Shown: one piece after another, positions 36,555 through 47,652 of the stretch
Layout of the letters: every line of letters starts with the position of its first letter
Position numbering within the stretch: the first letter of the stretch is position 1
NCBI GenBank assembly: GCA_039707655.1
Contig: CM077674.1
Span: forward strand, 237,189,904 to 237,253,903
Reading direction: 5' to 3'
DNA from: Elymus sibiricus
Taxonomy: Eukaryota > Streptophyta > Magnoliopsida > Poales > Poaceae
Length of the DNA stretch: 64,000 bases
The notes under the pieces: model-generated
Seen by the model: only the letters and a program-made list of their open reading frames with translations
Databases searched by the model: none
Told to the model about the DNA's origin: nothing
Program-made: the position numbers and the translations under genes

Positions 36555-39532
36555 TCACAGCAACTTCTTCCCTGGGCATTTTGCAGCGTTGTGCTCGATT
36601 GAATCACAAATGGTGCATTTGTTCTTCTTTTTCGGTTGTAGCTCTAGGGCTGACTGGAACCTCCTGGTGCGGGTGCGTCCTTTTGTGACTGACCTAGGTG
36701 GGTCCATAGGGGCAGGAGGGGCAGGGGGCAGGAGGTTGTCCTGAACCACTAGGTGATGTAGGGCGGGCACGGTGGGCAGGGGGCGGGAGGGGCAGGGGGC
36801 AGGAGGTTGTCCTGAACCACTAGGTGTTGTAGGATTCGATGCCTCCCTAGCACGAGCTGCTTCTTGGGCTTCTTTTAGCTGCTTCCTCCTTAGCTTGTTT
36901 AGCTTAACAACCTCAACGTCCGCTGCTTTCATGTGCCTGCGAACTACAGTTGTTGCCTCATCACTTGTCATTGCTTTCTTAGCTAGCTTTGCAAAATCCA
37001 TTGTCATGTTCACTTGTCGCAGTTGGTTCTCCGAGGCAGCAGGCAAGTCCGGTGCAGGCGCCTGGCTGGTTGGCGGTGGCGCACTTGGCACTGCATCCTG
37101 TGTCCAGTGTCATTTTATGTAGTGCGGAGGGATCTCATTGACGCCAAGGTGGGTGAAAACTTTCAGGACATGGCAGCAAAGGAGCCCGTCCCTATACCAC
37201 TTGCAACATTCACAGTCGTAGATGGATGCTTCTGGCCTCACTTGGACAAGATACTTCCTTGACCCATATATCAGGACTTCCTCTGTGTTGGGTTCAATGT
37301 CGTAAAAGTTGATACCAACGGGGCGTACATTGTACTGGCCAATCATCTCGAACTCAGTCCTGAACTTTACATAGATGTCCCTAGTGTACACCTTGTTGGC
37401 ATGCCTCTCAACGGGGAAACGTGACCACCTTTGTGTGTCCAAATGTTCTGTCCGGTAGTCATTCCCACCTTCCCTCACAAGGATGTGCACCTGAATCTTT
37501 TCATATTGCTTGACAAAGTTGAGCAGCGATTTGTGTGGGTTCACATAACGCTTCAAGACTGCATTGAACCCTTCGCTGCGTTGCGTCGATTGAAGGAACG
37601 GGAAGAACCTAAACTTAAAGTAGCATGGCACCCATGTAGCCCGGTATTCATAGAGTTTCTCAAAGTGACCATGCATAAGCCCCTCATACTTCAGCAAAAG
37701 TGCAGCCCACTTGCGCTCAAACTCAGCCAGGGTGAAACTGAAGTCAATACATTCATTGAAGTCTTTGACCAAATCTGGGTTCCTAGCCAACACAGCGCCA
37801 AGCTTCTCTTGTGCCTTCTTCATTATATGCCAACGGCAACAACGGTGTATCGTCGTCGGGAACTTCCTCTTGATTGCCTGCGCCATTGCAACATCTTGAT
37901 CCGTGATGATGTTGTCCGGAGCTAGCCCATCCATTGCCTCTAGGAAAGCTTCAAACAACCACTCATAGCTTGAGGATAGCTCTTGCCGCACAAAGCCACA
38001 CCCAAGCATAACAGATTGGCCATGCCTGTTGATGCCAATGAAGGGGGCGAATGGCATATTGTACATATTCATAAGGTAAGTTGCATCAAACGATACGCAA
38101 TCATGATAAGCCTCCTTATAAGCTTTCCTTGCTGCGCCATCCACCCAAAACACATTCTCACACCTGCCTTCCGCATCATTCTTGACCTTGAAGAAAAACC
38201 CAGGGTCTATCTCCTTCACCTTGCAGAAGTAGTTGAGCGTCTCCTCAACGTCGCAGTCTTTTGTGGCGGCATTCAATGTTGAGCAGTGGTTGTGTATGGC
38301 TTTACTTGTGTAAGGGACAATCAACTCTGATCCATAGAATGAGGACATTACCATCATCATCCTGCCTGCCAAAAAAATAGGAAATAAACTAACTGAGTTT
38401 CAGGCAACCAACCATAAGGTATGGGGCAACTTATGTACAAAACAGAAGCAACTCATATACATAAAACAGCAACATGTTAGGAATTTTTCTATAAAGTTCC
38501 TGGAAATGTTTTTGATTGCATTTTTTTGCTGGTAGTGAGGAGTGACACTTTCTTTTTTAGTCCATGTTTCCACTGAGAGTTTTGCCAAAAATCAACACGT
38601 TTGCCTTAATTTGTGGTTTAAGTTGCCAGGATCATGGTCACAGTTGCCCCTGATAGCTTTTACCAGAGAGAGGACAAGCAACTGATACACGAGAAATAAC
38701 AAACAACTTAGAGCAGTCATGAAGAGGGGGGATGGTGGTGGTCGAGGGGGGTGTTTTTTGCTGTACCTGCTGTCAAGTTGCAGTCATGAAGGTGAGTCAG
38801 AAATTTCTTCTCTTCGGGTGGGATGGCTTGATGAGAACGAAGGTATTTGGACAATGACGGCATGTCAAACAACGGATGGGTGTGATCTGCAACGTAGTTG
38901 ATAACTTCCCATCTGCCGTCTATTAGCTTCACCACCATCTTAGCAGGGCATTTGGTTTGCTTTGTAGTCTCTCTTCTCCGCTTCTTCTTCTTAGTGGGTT
39001 CATCGTCATCTTCATCCACATCTTGTTCAGGGGAGCTGGGGCATGTAGTGTTTTTGCTGGATGAGACAACATCCAAGACTCCAGCTCTCTCCACAGGCTT
39101 GCGGAATTTATTACAGCAGAATTGTTGCTTGTCCAACACCCCCGTGTATGCTGATCTGTGCGAAGTGTTTGTCTTGACTGAAAAACCCACCGTCAGAGCA
39201 TAGCGATTGTAGTGTTCTTTTGCACCAACTAACGTGTCAAACCGCATTCCAATGTAAGGCTCCTGTGGTTGCGACCAAGCTTCTTCATCTTCCAACTCAG
39301 GGGCTTCATCAACGATAGCATTAGCAGGACCAACCAAAGCTTAGGGTGCATGCACATTGTTGCTTTGAACATGGGCAGTATTAGATCCAACGTCGGGGTC
39401 CGGGGACTCACCAACGCCCTCTTCCAAATGATTTTCCTCCTGGTTATGCCCTGGGTTCAAAAATGGTGCAGCCAACTCAACCGAAATGTTGATAGACTCC
39501 ACGTCAACCGGCACTTCATTGAGATCAATCAT
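36555..39532 (-). pseudogene. MULE transposase, FAR1/FHY3 type, nearly intact
   Basis: Two coding exons, 39532-38767 and 38365-36555, join across GT-AG in phase to 859 codons including the stop, a usual length for FAR1-type MULE transposases. Order: FAR1 DNA-binding region (about residues 93-235, starting YIGMRFDTLVGAKEHYNRYA), MULE catalytic domain (Asp in SFDATY about residue 349, Asp in IITDQD about 411, CRWH motif about 432), SWIM zinc finger (CEC...CCH, about residue 640-650) and a C-terminal CCHC knuckle (CTICDSIEHNAAKC). Two in-frame stops remain, TAA 39341-39343 and TGA 37110-37112, both explained by C-to-T change of CAA and CGA. A 5' non-coding exon ends at 41100. Otherwise open, so decay is recent or slight. 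Confidence 0.85.
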
Positions 39533-39573
39533 TTCTCCCCGTCCCACTTCGTGTCTTTTTTTTTGAACTGACC

Positions 39574-41099
39574 CTGCATACATAGTTTTTAAGTGGACAA
39601 TGTTAGCTGCAAAACACACCATAACATTTAACTATAATACACATTGCTATTAGAAGAAACAGAGCAACCATATGTTGTTTTTTGGGCAACTAGTAAGGAA
39701 AACAATGGCAACTCCCCCTGTTTTTTTGTTTTTTACACAAGCGCTGTTACATCAAAATCATGCATCAACAAACTTGTTTATTTCTGACATTTTGGTTTTT
39801 CTTTGTTGTTCTTCAGCAGGGCATCACAGCTATTCATGGGAAAAATGCACATATCGTATGGAGAGCTTAGAAGGATGCCGAAGACATATGGAACAGGACG
39901 TAGATGGATGGAGAAAACATATAGCGCTGTACATAAAACCTCATGTTCCTTTTTTCTTTTTTTCTAGAAGCCTAGTGAACTAGTTGGAATTGTTTGTGGT
40001 TGTGGTTTGTGGAGTTGTGGTTTGAATTTAGCAAGAATATATGCATGTTACTAGTACCTACAGCATCACTTCCTTTTTTAGTAGTAAAAACCCTGCGAGC
40101 ATGAAGTTTTTTTTGGTTTTGGCTGTTTATGCCTGTTGTTGGTACCTACAGCCTAGTGAACTTGGTGAACTCGCTGGTGGAGATGTTGTAGTTACCAACA
40201 ACTCGCTGGTGGAAAAACTACACCCTCGTTTTTTTATCCATACCTGCTTGCTTACAATGCACAGTTGCTGCACAAACTAATATAGTTACCTGCAATCAGA
40301 GTACTAGTTGCTCAGTTTTACATATTATGCATACTTTTCTTTGTAAAAACACAAACAAGGCCATCTAGTTTTTCAACTAGCGTAGACTGGTTGATCAATG
40401 GGGGGGGGGGAGATGGTTTTCACTATATCAAGGAGGATAGAGGTTGAGGGAGGGGAACTGGAGCAAATGTACACTTGTTTTTTTTCATACTTGTTTGCTT
40501 ATAATGCGCAGTTGCTGCACAAACTAATATAGTTGCCTAAATCAGAGTACTAGTTGCTCAGTTTTCAATATTATGCATACTTTTCTTTGTAAAAACACAA
40601 ACAAGGCCACCTAGTTTTTCAACTAGTATAGAATGGGTCATCAATGGGGGGAGATGGTTTCCACTAGATCAAGGGAGAATAGAGGCTGAGGGAGGGGAAA
40701 CTCATCAGAGTTGCCTACAATCACAGCACTAGTTGCTCATAAATCACCAACACCAGTACTAGTTGAACATGAAGCAACTGCACAGTTGCTCCATCAACTC
40801 TTTAGAGTTGCCCACAATCAGAACACTAGTTGCTCACAAATTATCCAAAAAATGTACTGGTTGAATATCAAGCAACTGTACAGTTGCTCCATCAACTCAT
40901 TAGAGTTGCCTACAATCAGAGCTCTAGTTCCTCGTTCTTACAATGTGTTCTTCCTTCATCATTGTTACTTCACAACTTCTTTCTACAAAGCAGGAACAAA
41001 ACCCAAGTTGATGTTTCAACCAGTAGGAGTTATGCAAGATGAAGGGAGAGAGGGGGTAGTCCCTTGGGGGGTGGGGGAAGCGTGGAAGTTGAGGCTTAC
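39574..41099 (-). other. First intron of the transposase gene, with tandem repeats
   Basis: Minus-strand donor GAAAG|GTAAGC at 41100/41099 and acceptor ATGCAG|GGTCAG at 39574/39573. Inside, a 240-base unit is duplicated (about 40250-40490 and 40491-40700, sharing CAGTTGCTGCACAAACTA) and a 107-base unit follows at 40705-40925. There is no coding sequence. Confidence 0.6.
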
Positions 41100-41299
41100 C
41101 TTTCTGACTCAAGAATCCATGGGATTGGGGGAGTTTTCGCAGGGGAATTTTCAGATCTGACCCGGAGGAGGAGGAGGAGGAAGGAGGAAGAAGGTGGCCC
41201 GGCCTTGGACGCCAAGAAAGGGCTTGGCGATCGAGGCCGTGGGCGTCGGCCTGCGAGATCACGTGGGCGTGGGGATCAGAGGAGAGAGGGAGTAGGCGC

Positions 41300-41323
41300 G
41301 GGGGGGGGGGGGGGGGGGGGGGG
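41300..41323 (+). repeat. Run of 24 G
   Basis: Uninterrupted homopolymer near the right end of the MULE, upstream of the transposase transcript. Length in long homopolymers is error-prone. Confidence 0.9.
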
Positions 41324-41456
41324 TCGGTTAGAGGCCAGCTGACGCGCGCGGCGAGGGCGTGATTGGGCGTGGGGGCGCGCGCGGGCTGGGTTTCCCTTTT
41401 CGGCCGAGCGCTGGCTCGCGCGCGTTCGGGCGCCCGAGGGCCAGCGAGTCGCGTCC

Positions 41457-41465
41457 TTAAAATTA
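41457..41465. repeat. Candidate 9-bp target duplication, right copy
   Basis: TTAAAATTA, partner of 13796-13804. Confidence 0.45.
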
Positions 41466-41968
41466 ACCACATCACTAGGACAATCGTCGAACGTAAAGCT
41501 TGGAGGAAGTTGCTTGTACACGCGATGCCAACAAAACCGACACTCCGGCGTTGCTGAATTTAATCTCGAAGAAATAGCTAAAATTATAATACTACTACTC
41601 AATTATCAAGCATTTCTATGCGCTTTTGTTCGAATACTCGGTGGCCGAAGTGAACATCGAACACCTTCCGATACAGAACTCACATAGCAGAGATGAACAC
41701 GCATGTTAACAAATACTACTACCTCACGAAATTCTAGTGCCGCTAGTTTCTCACCAAATCTACATGAAGAAATTCTTAGAACGAAACAACTAGTAGGAGT
41801 ACCTGAAAATAGAAAAAGGAAAAGGATCTGAGCAAAGTAACCACCACCACTTGCTAAGTTGCTATGTCCAAAAGCATGGGTTCATCACCGCCGGGTCGGG
41901 CGCCTCGGGAGCCGTGCACGCGGTACGCACCCCGCCCGCCAATGGGCGCCGCCGCGCGCGTCCCTCCA
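41466..41968. other. Spacer between MULE and EDA6-like gene
   Basis: AT-rich, presumably the 3' flank of the minus-strand gene. Nothing recognised. Confidence 0.4.
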
Positions 41969-42412
41969 TCACTCCTTAATCCGGAGCCAGTGGCCGAGCT
42001 GCGTCGGGTTAACAACCCCGGGGATGAGGGTCCCGCCCGCCATGATCAGCATCGACGCCTCGGCGTACCTCCTCGCGGGTTCGGGCGCGGGCGCGGGGCG
42101 CGGCGTGGCGGTCTCCTTCCGACCCGGCGCGGGGGGGCGCTCCCCGAGGAGCGTGCCGAACTTGAGGAACTCGTGCGCCAGGTACCCGGCGAGCAGCTTG
42201 CTGCTCCCGCCCTGGGGAGGCGGCGTCGGCATGGGAGGCTTGTTGGCGAACCGCGACAGTTGGTGCGGCTTGTTGCGCAGCAGCTCCTGTCTCCCGGGCG
42301 GCGGCGGCGGGAACAGCGGCTGCCGCTGCTCCGACGAAGACGAGTACTCCCGCTCCTTCCGCTTCCCGAGCGCGCCGCCGCGTGGCGCGTCCATCCTCGC
42401 GCAGATCGACAT
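41969..42412 (-). CDS. Small EDA6-like plant protein
   Basis: Single-exon minus-strand ORF of 147 residues from ATG 42410-42412 to TGA 41969-41971; an upstream GTG at 42442 is in frame but ATG is preferred. N-terminus has KRKEREYSSSSEQ, then a Pro-rich middle (PPMPTPPPQGG), and a conserved-looking C-terminal half: LLAGYLAHEFLKFGTLLGE, then GGTLIPGVVNPTQLGHWLRI. From memory these blocks occur in small plant proteins annotated as embryo sac development arrest 6-like; molecular function is unknown. GC-rich, CpG-rich composition, an intact frame and a TATA box with CT-rich leader upstream distinguish it from surrounding element debris. It is the only gene here not tied to a transposon. Confidence 0.7.
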   Translation of the reverse strand: MSICARMDAPRGGALGKRKEREYSSSSEQRQPLFPPPPPGRQELLRNKPHQLSRFANKPPMPTPPPQGGSSKLLAGYLAHEFLKFGTLLGERPPAPGRKETATPRPAPAPEPARRYAEASMLIMAGGTLIPGVVNPTQLGHWLRIKE

Positions 42413-42720
42413 CCCGAGGGCCCCGACGCGCCCCTCCGCCACGACTGCAGCGGCCGGACGGGATCGCCGATAGCGGCAGGGGAACGAGGAAAATATGAGG
42501 AGGAAAAAGGAAACTGGTTTAAAAAGCTACAGAGTATGGGAGTTGTGCGGGTGCGGCGGGACCCACTGGAGAGCAAATCCGTACGATCACAGGGGGGGAG
42601 AAAGAGAGAGAAGGGGCCGAACGAAACGGAGATTTTGGTGGAAAAAGAGGGGAGGAGGGAGAGAGGGCTCTCCAGAATGAGGCGGGGCGGAGGGAGGATG
42701 GGGTGGCCGGGTGCGTTGGT

Positions 42721-42730
42721 CTATTTATAT
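42721..42730 (-). promoter_or_regulatory. TATA box of the EDA6-like gene
   Basis: ATATAAATAG on the minus strand, 309 bases upstream of the start codon, followed by a CT-rich leader (42560-42690 read on the minus strand). Spacing and composition fit a plant core promoter. Confidence 0.6.
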
Positions 42731-43329
42731 TCGGCTGCTTGGTAGTAGTTGCCATCGGGTACGCTATAAACAACAAAAATGCCATCGTGTGGGTTTCCCA
42801 TAGCGTGTGGGGTAATTAATGGTTCTGGAAAGGCTGGGGTATGGTTGTTATTGTATATTGTTAGCGTCGTGTGACAATTATCGTCCAATTGTCTCTTTTT
42901 TTTTCATTCAATTACATTAAAGAACATTCTCTCATTACCTCTAGGGCGGAACCGACGACCATCGGATGACTTGCACGAATCTCGATGATGGGACAGCGTG
43001 GCATTGCTAGGCGTAACTGTCAATTCCTGTGTGTGTCATGCGACACGGGCTTATAACCACTTGATCCAATAACTGATGTTGACTCGGTATGACGCGACTT
43101 CTTTATCAATTTTTCCTACGACCACATGTGGGAAGTTTGTTTCCACGTCATCTACTCACTTTTTCTCCTCACTTTTTCATGGGGAGGCGATAGCTATGTG
43201 GGGCGGAGCCCCGAATTGCACGGCCTACAAGAGGAGGTGCCGACCGCCAACAGGCTCATTGGGGAGTACTGACACTTCCCTCGTTATAGGGAAGGCCTAA
43301 GAGATAGGCCGCACAACTACGTATGCCCC
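42731..43329. other. Upstream flank of the EDA6-like gene and unresolved junction with a gypsy LTR
   Basis: About 450 bases of AT-moderate DNA, then sequence that may already be LTR (from about 43196). No gene seen. Confidence 0.35.
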
Positions 43330-43888
43330 AGCTAAAGCCCATGCCCATGAAGATTAGCCCATGAGGCACCTAAGCAAGGGGCTTTCCATCGGTTGTAAAA
43401 CTGTCTGCAGTCGGATGCCTTCAGTCGGAAAAATGCCTCCATTCGGTCACTCGTATGACTGGCAGGGCCACGACCCGGGGGTGGCTCACCAGGCCAGATT
43501 AAGCCAAAGGGTGGATCAAATCCTGGGGGGGCGCAACGAGGATAGAAACCAAGCTTCAGGCACTTGATCTCCAAGGCAAGAAGGGCAGAGGCCAAGATCG
43601 CATCTCCTCCATGTAAAACCCTAACCTCCACTGCTTATATAAGGGGAGGTAAAGGAGCACCTAGGGCGTCCAATCTAGAGAAGAACAACTCTCGGGAGCA
43701 ACACTGTGCTCCATTGTATTCTCTCGCACGAGGTATCCCACCGCCATGAATAACAAGAAGAAGCAGGATGTAGGGTATTACTCTCCGAAGGCCCGAACCT
43801 GGGTAACTTGTGTGTGCAGGCTCCGTCCTGGTACTTCTGATCTCGTCAGGAACCCTACCGAGGGATCTGACGGTGTTTTGCATCATCA
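43330..43888 (+). repeat. Gypsy 5' LTR (3' part certain, left edge approximate)
   Basis: TATATAA at 43636-43642, a leader ending in the GAACCTGGGTAA and GAGGGATCTGACGG blocks seen at ends of Triticeae gypsy LTRs, then CATCA followed by a primer-like site TTAGCGCGCCAGG at 43890-43902 (usual form TTGGCGCGCCAGG). The LTR start could not be fixed. Confidence 0.55.
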
Positions 43889-45124
43889 GTTAGCGCGCCA
43901 GGCACGGGTGATGCTGGTTAGAGACCTAACCCGGTGTGGAGATCCAGAGGAGGCCGGCAAATTCATGCCAGGCCAGACCTTCACTTTCGGCTCTTTAGAG
44001 TTGGTCGTCGATGGCTCGGGGCAGCTTTTCGACATTTCACCCCCGCCCTACATCGACTACATGCGCATCGGGACAATCGAGTTGTATTCAACGAGCAAGG
44101 AGAGCCCGAGGCAATCTTCCCTGGCTCAAACTGTATCGCGCGAATGTATGCGCGAGCTGCTGCCCGAAGGTAGGGCTGGGACTTCTTCAACCCACTAGCC
44201 CTCCCATGGGACCACGGTGAACATGATCTTCCTGGCGGCCGAAACACGTCGAAATCAAAAGTTCAAACGTCGCGTAATCTATGCGACGGAGATAACGACC
44301 AGCGAGCTCCTCGCGTGGTCGGACAAAACGGTGACATTCTGCATCAACGGTCACACCGAAAACCACCCCCACTCAGGAAAGATGCCCTGCTGGTAGATCC
44401 GATCATCTAGGGTTGTCATCTCCCATGCGTCTTGATGGACGGAGGCAACGACCTCAACATCATCTTCCCTTTCACTTTAAGCAAGATGGAGGCTTCCTGT
44501 CCAACCTACAAAGGTCAGATGTAGGCTTCCACGACTTCGTGTCAGGCCGACCCGTTCTCTCCCTGGGACGGATTGAGTTCGAGGTCGTCTTCAGCGACGT
44601 GGACAACTTTCGGACCAAGAGGCTCCAATTCAAGGTTGCCTCCTTCCACATCGGATACAACACAATCTTCGGCAGGCCAACAAATGTAAAATTCATGGCA
44701 GTATCACCATACACGTACCTACAGTTAAAAATGCCAGGCCCAAATGTCACCATCACGGCACAGGGAATTCCAGAAAGAGCGTTTTGAGGTAGAGGTCGCG
44801 AGCGTAGAGCTCGCCGAAGCTGCTTTAGCCTCTACGGAGCTCGAACGGATCAAGTGAAACGAAGACACCTCAACAACGGAGCTCCCAAAAAAGACAAGGC
44901 CAGGACCGGTTTTCCAACAGGCCAAATACACGAAAAAAAATCCAGGTACACCCGAAAGACACCAAGAATACAACAACAATCAGAGGAGATCTCTCGAACG
45001 AACAGGAAGTACAGCTCTTGGCCTTCCTTTGAGCAATTTGGACATATTTGCCTGGAAACCCGCAGATATGCGAGGGGTGCCAGCCGAAAAGACAGAACAT
45101 TGCCAGAACGTCCGCAAGGACGAA
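43889..45124 (+). pseudogene. Decayed gypsy gag-protease-RT start
   Basis: Fragments in shifting frames: a gag N-terminal block (PGQTFTFGSLELVV, SPPPYIDYMRIGTIE, about 43968-44090), an aspartic protease core with LMDGGNDLNII near 44430 and GYNTIFGRPTNVKFMA near 44655-44700, and an RT lead-in IFAWKPADMRGVP near 45044-45080. The same domain order and motifs occur in the Tat-like element at 54562-63845, so it is a related lineage. Multiple frameshifts and stops. It is cut at 45125 by a CACTA end. Confidence 0.7.
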
Positions 45125-46589
45125 CACTACAAAATTTGCTCTTTTTGCGACATTTCCATTGTGCCACATAAAACCGTTTTTCGTCACCAAAAATTTTCTG
45201 GTAACGTTTTTCGGCCGTCACCCCCACCATCACTGAAGCGCCATCACAGAAAATGAAAACTTGATGGTACCACTTCGGTCGTCACGCAGGATCGTTTCTT
45301 ACGTGACGAACCCAAATTTGTCACTGATGACCATTTTCGGTGATGGCCCAGAATGAGCACCTATGGTAGGACAATCTATCGGCTAAGACCGTTTTGGTGA
45401 CAATAATTCGTCACCAGTAATCGGTCTGCAGGTTTGATCGGTCAAAGATTCTGACAAGTGGGGCCAGGAGTTACTGAGGTGATTGCTTCCATGTGGGTCC
45501 GACGTAGGTTTTATCATCGACGGTGGCTGTTCGTAACAAGTCGGTTGTCAGTTTTGGTTGGTCAACGTTGGTGACATATGAGCCCAGAGGATGTTGATGT
45601 GTCTGCTTACACGTGGGTCTGGACGGTGCTGACGTGGCTGCTTACATGTGGGTCCGAACTTTCGTGGGTGCTTACAAGTGGGGTCACGACTGTGGTGACG
45701 GCTTCAATTTCCACCACCAATACCATCACAGGTTCTACATAGCGTCAAATTGTGCATGTTTTGATTTTGTAGGAGAATTTGAATTTAAATTAGAGGAAAA
45801 ATGAAATTAAACATTGCCATCACAACTTTTATTAACAATGAGACTTGACAATTGTCACAGCACTAATCCACATATTAAAATGAGCATCCAAATGTCATAC
45901 TACCAAGCATGAGAAATAAGACATGCGAGCAAGCATCATGACGAACAGTAATGCACGATCAGTGATTGATGGGTTGTGACATACTCTTTTGCGAAGACTG
46001 AGATGACTTCCTTAAGAGATGATTAATAATTCCCTCCATTTCTTGTTGATTTTTTAAAGGCTCTGATTTTTGTCTCCTGATCCATCTTGACAATTTCTAT
46101 TTTGTGTTGTTGTTCCTTTTGAGCTCTTCGATTTCCTACTTCTGTGCACTAAGTATTGCATTTAGACTTTTTGAAAATGTGTCATTTGCCAGTTTTGTGT
46201 CTATCAATTTTGTTGTAATCTTCTCTTCTAGCTCTCGGATGCATTGTTCAGAGGATGAATTATGTGATGAGACACTAGAGCTTGAATGTAACGTGACAGA
46301 GGAGCTCTTTTCCTTGATAATCTGCACATCATGTAGTTGTGGTCGAACTTCTTGTGTATGTGCCCTCTTTGTGGTTTGCATCATGATTGAAAGCGTTATT
46401 TGTGCACTGTTAGTGAATTACAATATGATGGCTCGCACCATAATTTTGATGTCGAAATATGATAAATTACTTACGGATGCTTCTTATGCTCTTCGTTTCA
46501 TACTGGAATCATTCTTGGTGGTGCGGGAGTTTCCAGAAAACTCCGTACTGGATTCTTTCTTCTTACTGTTTTTGGCCTTATGGAAGAAG
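45125..46589. mobile_element. CACTA transposon remnant
   Basis: The left terminus CACTACAAAATTTGC follows a GAA trinucleotide in the gypsy fragment. Subterminal CGTCACC and GGTGACGA words recur over 45170-45420 and TGTGGGTCC words over 45490-45670, as in CACTA subterminal regions. A minus-strand coiled-coil-like frame (46136-46384, with IRELEEKITTKLIDTK) continues past two TAG codons and resembles C-terminal parts of plant CACTA proteins. The right terminus was not found; a copia LTR fragment starts at 46590. Confidence 0.55.
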
Positions 46590-46886
46590 TGTTGGGGAAC
46601 ATTGCGTGGAAAACAAAAAAATTCCTAAGGATTCACCCAAGATTAATCTAGGAGATGCTAGCAACAAGAGGGGATAATGTCTAAGCACCCTGCACCCTTG
46701 TAGACTAAAAGCATTAACGTTCTAATGAACGTGGTTGGTGTAGTCATACTCCCTTCTTGATCCAATCTGATCCAGCGCCGCATGAACGGCACCTCCGAGA
46801 TGTGCACATGTATGGCTCAATGACGTCTCCTCCTTCCTAATCTAGCAAGCGAGGGTGGAGAGGTAGATGGGATCTAGGCCAACACG
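46590..46886 (+). repeat. BARE/Angela-like copia LTR fragment
   Basis: Starts TGTTGGGGAAC and continues through GACGTCTCC and the CGGCACCTCCG block typical of BARE-1/Angela/WIS LTR starts. Only about 297 bases remain; it ends where a CACTG terminus begins. Confidence 0.65.
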
Positions 46887-47652
46887 CACTGGTGCAGTGA
46901 CGTCCTATACAAACGGTTTTAACCCCTTTTCGCGACAGAGTTTTAAACTGTCGCCCGGTCAGTGTGTGCGATAGGGGGGTCCATCCCACACGACCCAGAA
47001 ACTGTCGGCGATGGTGACCCCAGACGCAAACGCGCTGCCAAATGTAATCATATGTGATGCAGGAACGTATCACACACACTATATTCTGGCACACGTGTGG
47101 GATTGGGGATTAATCGCACACATCTCTCGCAAGTCAAACGTTTCTAAAGCGGATGGGAAAGCAAACGGTGCTCGCAAGTTAACCATTTGGGAAATATTAC
47201 CTCGGTCACACGGGCCACCATAGAAGTCATGGGTGATCGTCTTGCCAACCCACACAGTTCTCTGTGTAGCCTCGTCTGTGATAGTTGCAGCGATCACACA
47301 TGCTCTGCCCCAGTTAAGCGTGTGCGTTATTCATGTATATCACACACGATTCAGTGAAGGAAACTATGTGGCATTGCTCTATCCATCACACACGGTTTTG
47401 CTGCTAGTAACGTATGTAAAGTGCCATGACCCATTTAGCAGTTTTATTAGTTTACTATTAATACTCCCAGTATTAAGCAAATTCACATTCCATATCGAAT
47501 AGCTGTTTACCATGTTCATATCGGGCACAGAAATATATTTAAACGTCACAGTACAGATAGCTACGTCACAACAGCACAGTACACCATATAGCTAGTTCAC
47601 CTTCATAAGCAAAGTATGTTGAGCATAATATTAGAACAATACATTCATTTCT

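Larger units (their letters stand above)
13805..41456. mobile_element. Giant Mutator-like element with Ulp1 gene and FAR1-type transposase
   Basis: The unit is defined by two convergent genes: a plus-strand C48 protease gene (exons from about 13980 to 36229) and a minus-strand MULE transposase (41100 down to 36555). MULEs carrying Ulp1-like genes are known in plants (Kaonashi type). A 9-base word, TTAAAATTA, occurs at 13796-13804 and 41457-41465, just outside both genes; MULEs make 9-bp duplications. I find no terminal inverted repeat, so the edges are a proposal (non-TIR MULEs exist). Length is 27.65 kb, or about 14.1 kb without the 13.6-kb retrotransposon nested in an intron. Introns are built of tandem duplications rich in GTTGC words. 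Confidence 0.65.

Noticed and set aside
41859..42745. Plus-strand frames of 204 and 293 codons over the EDA6-like gene
   Set aside because: Antisense shadows of a GC-rich coding exon; the minus frame has conserved-looking motifs, TATA box and leader.
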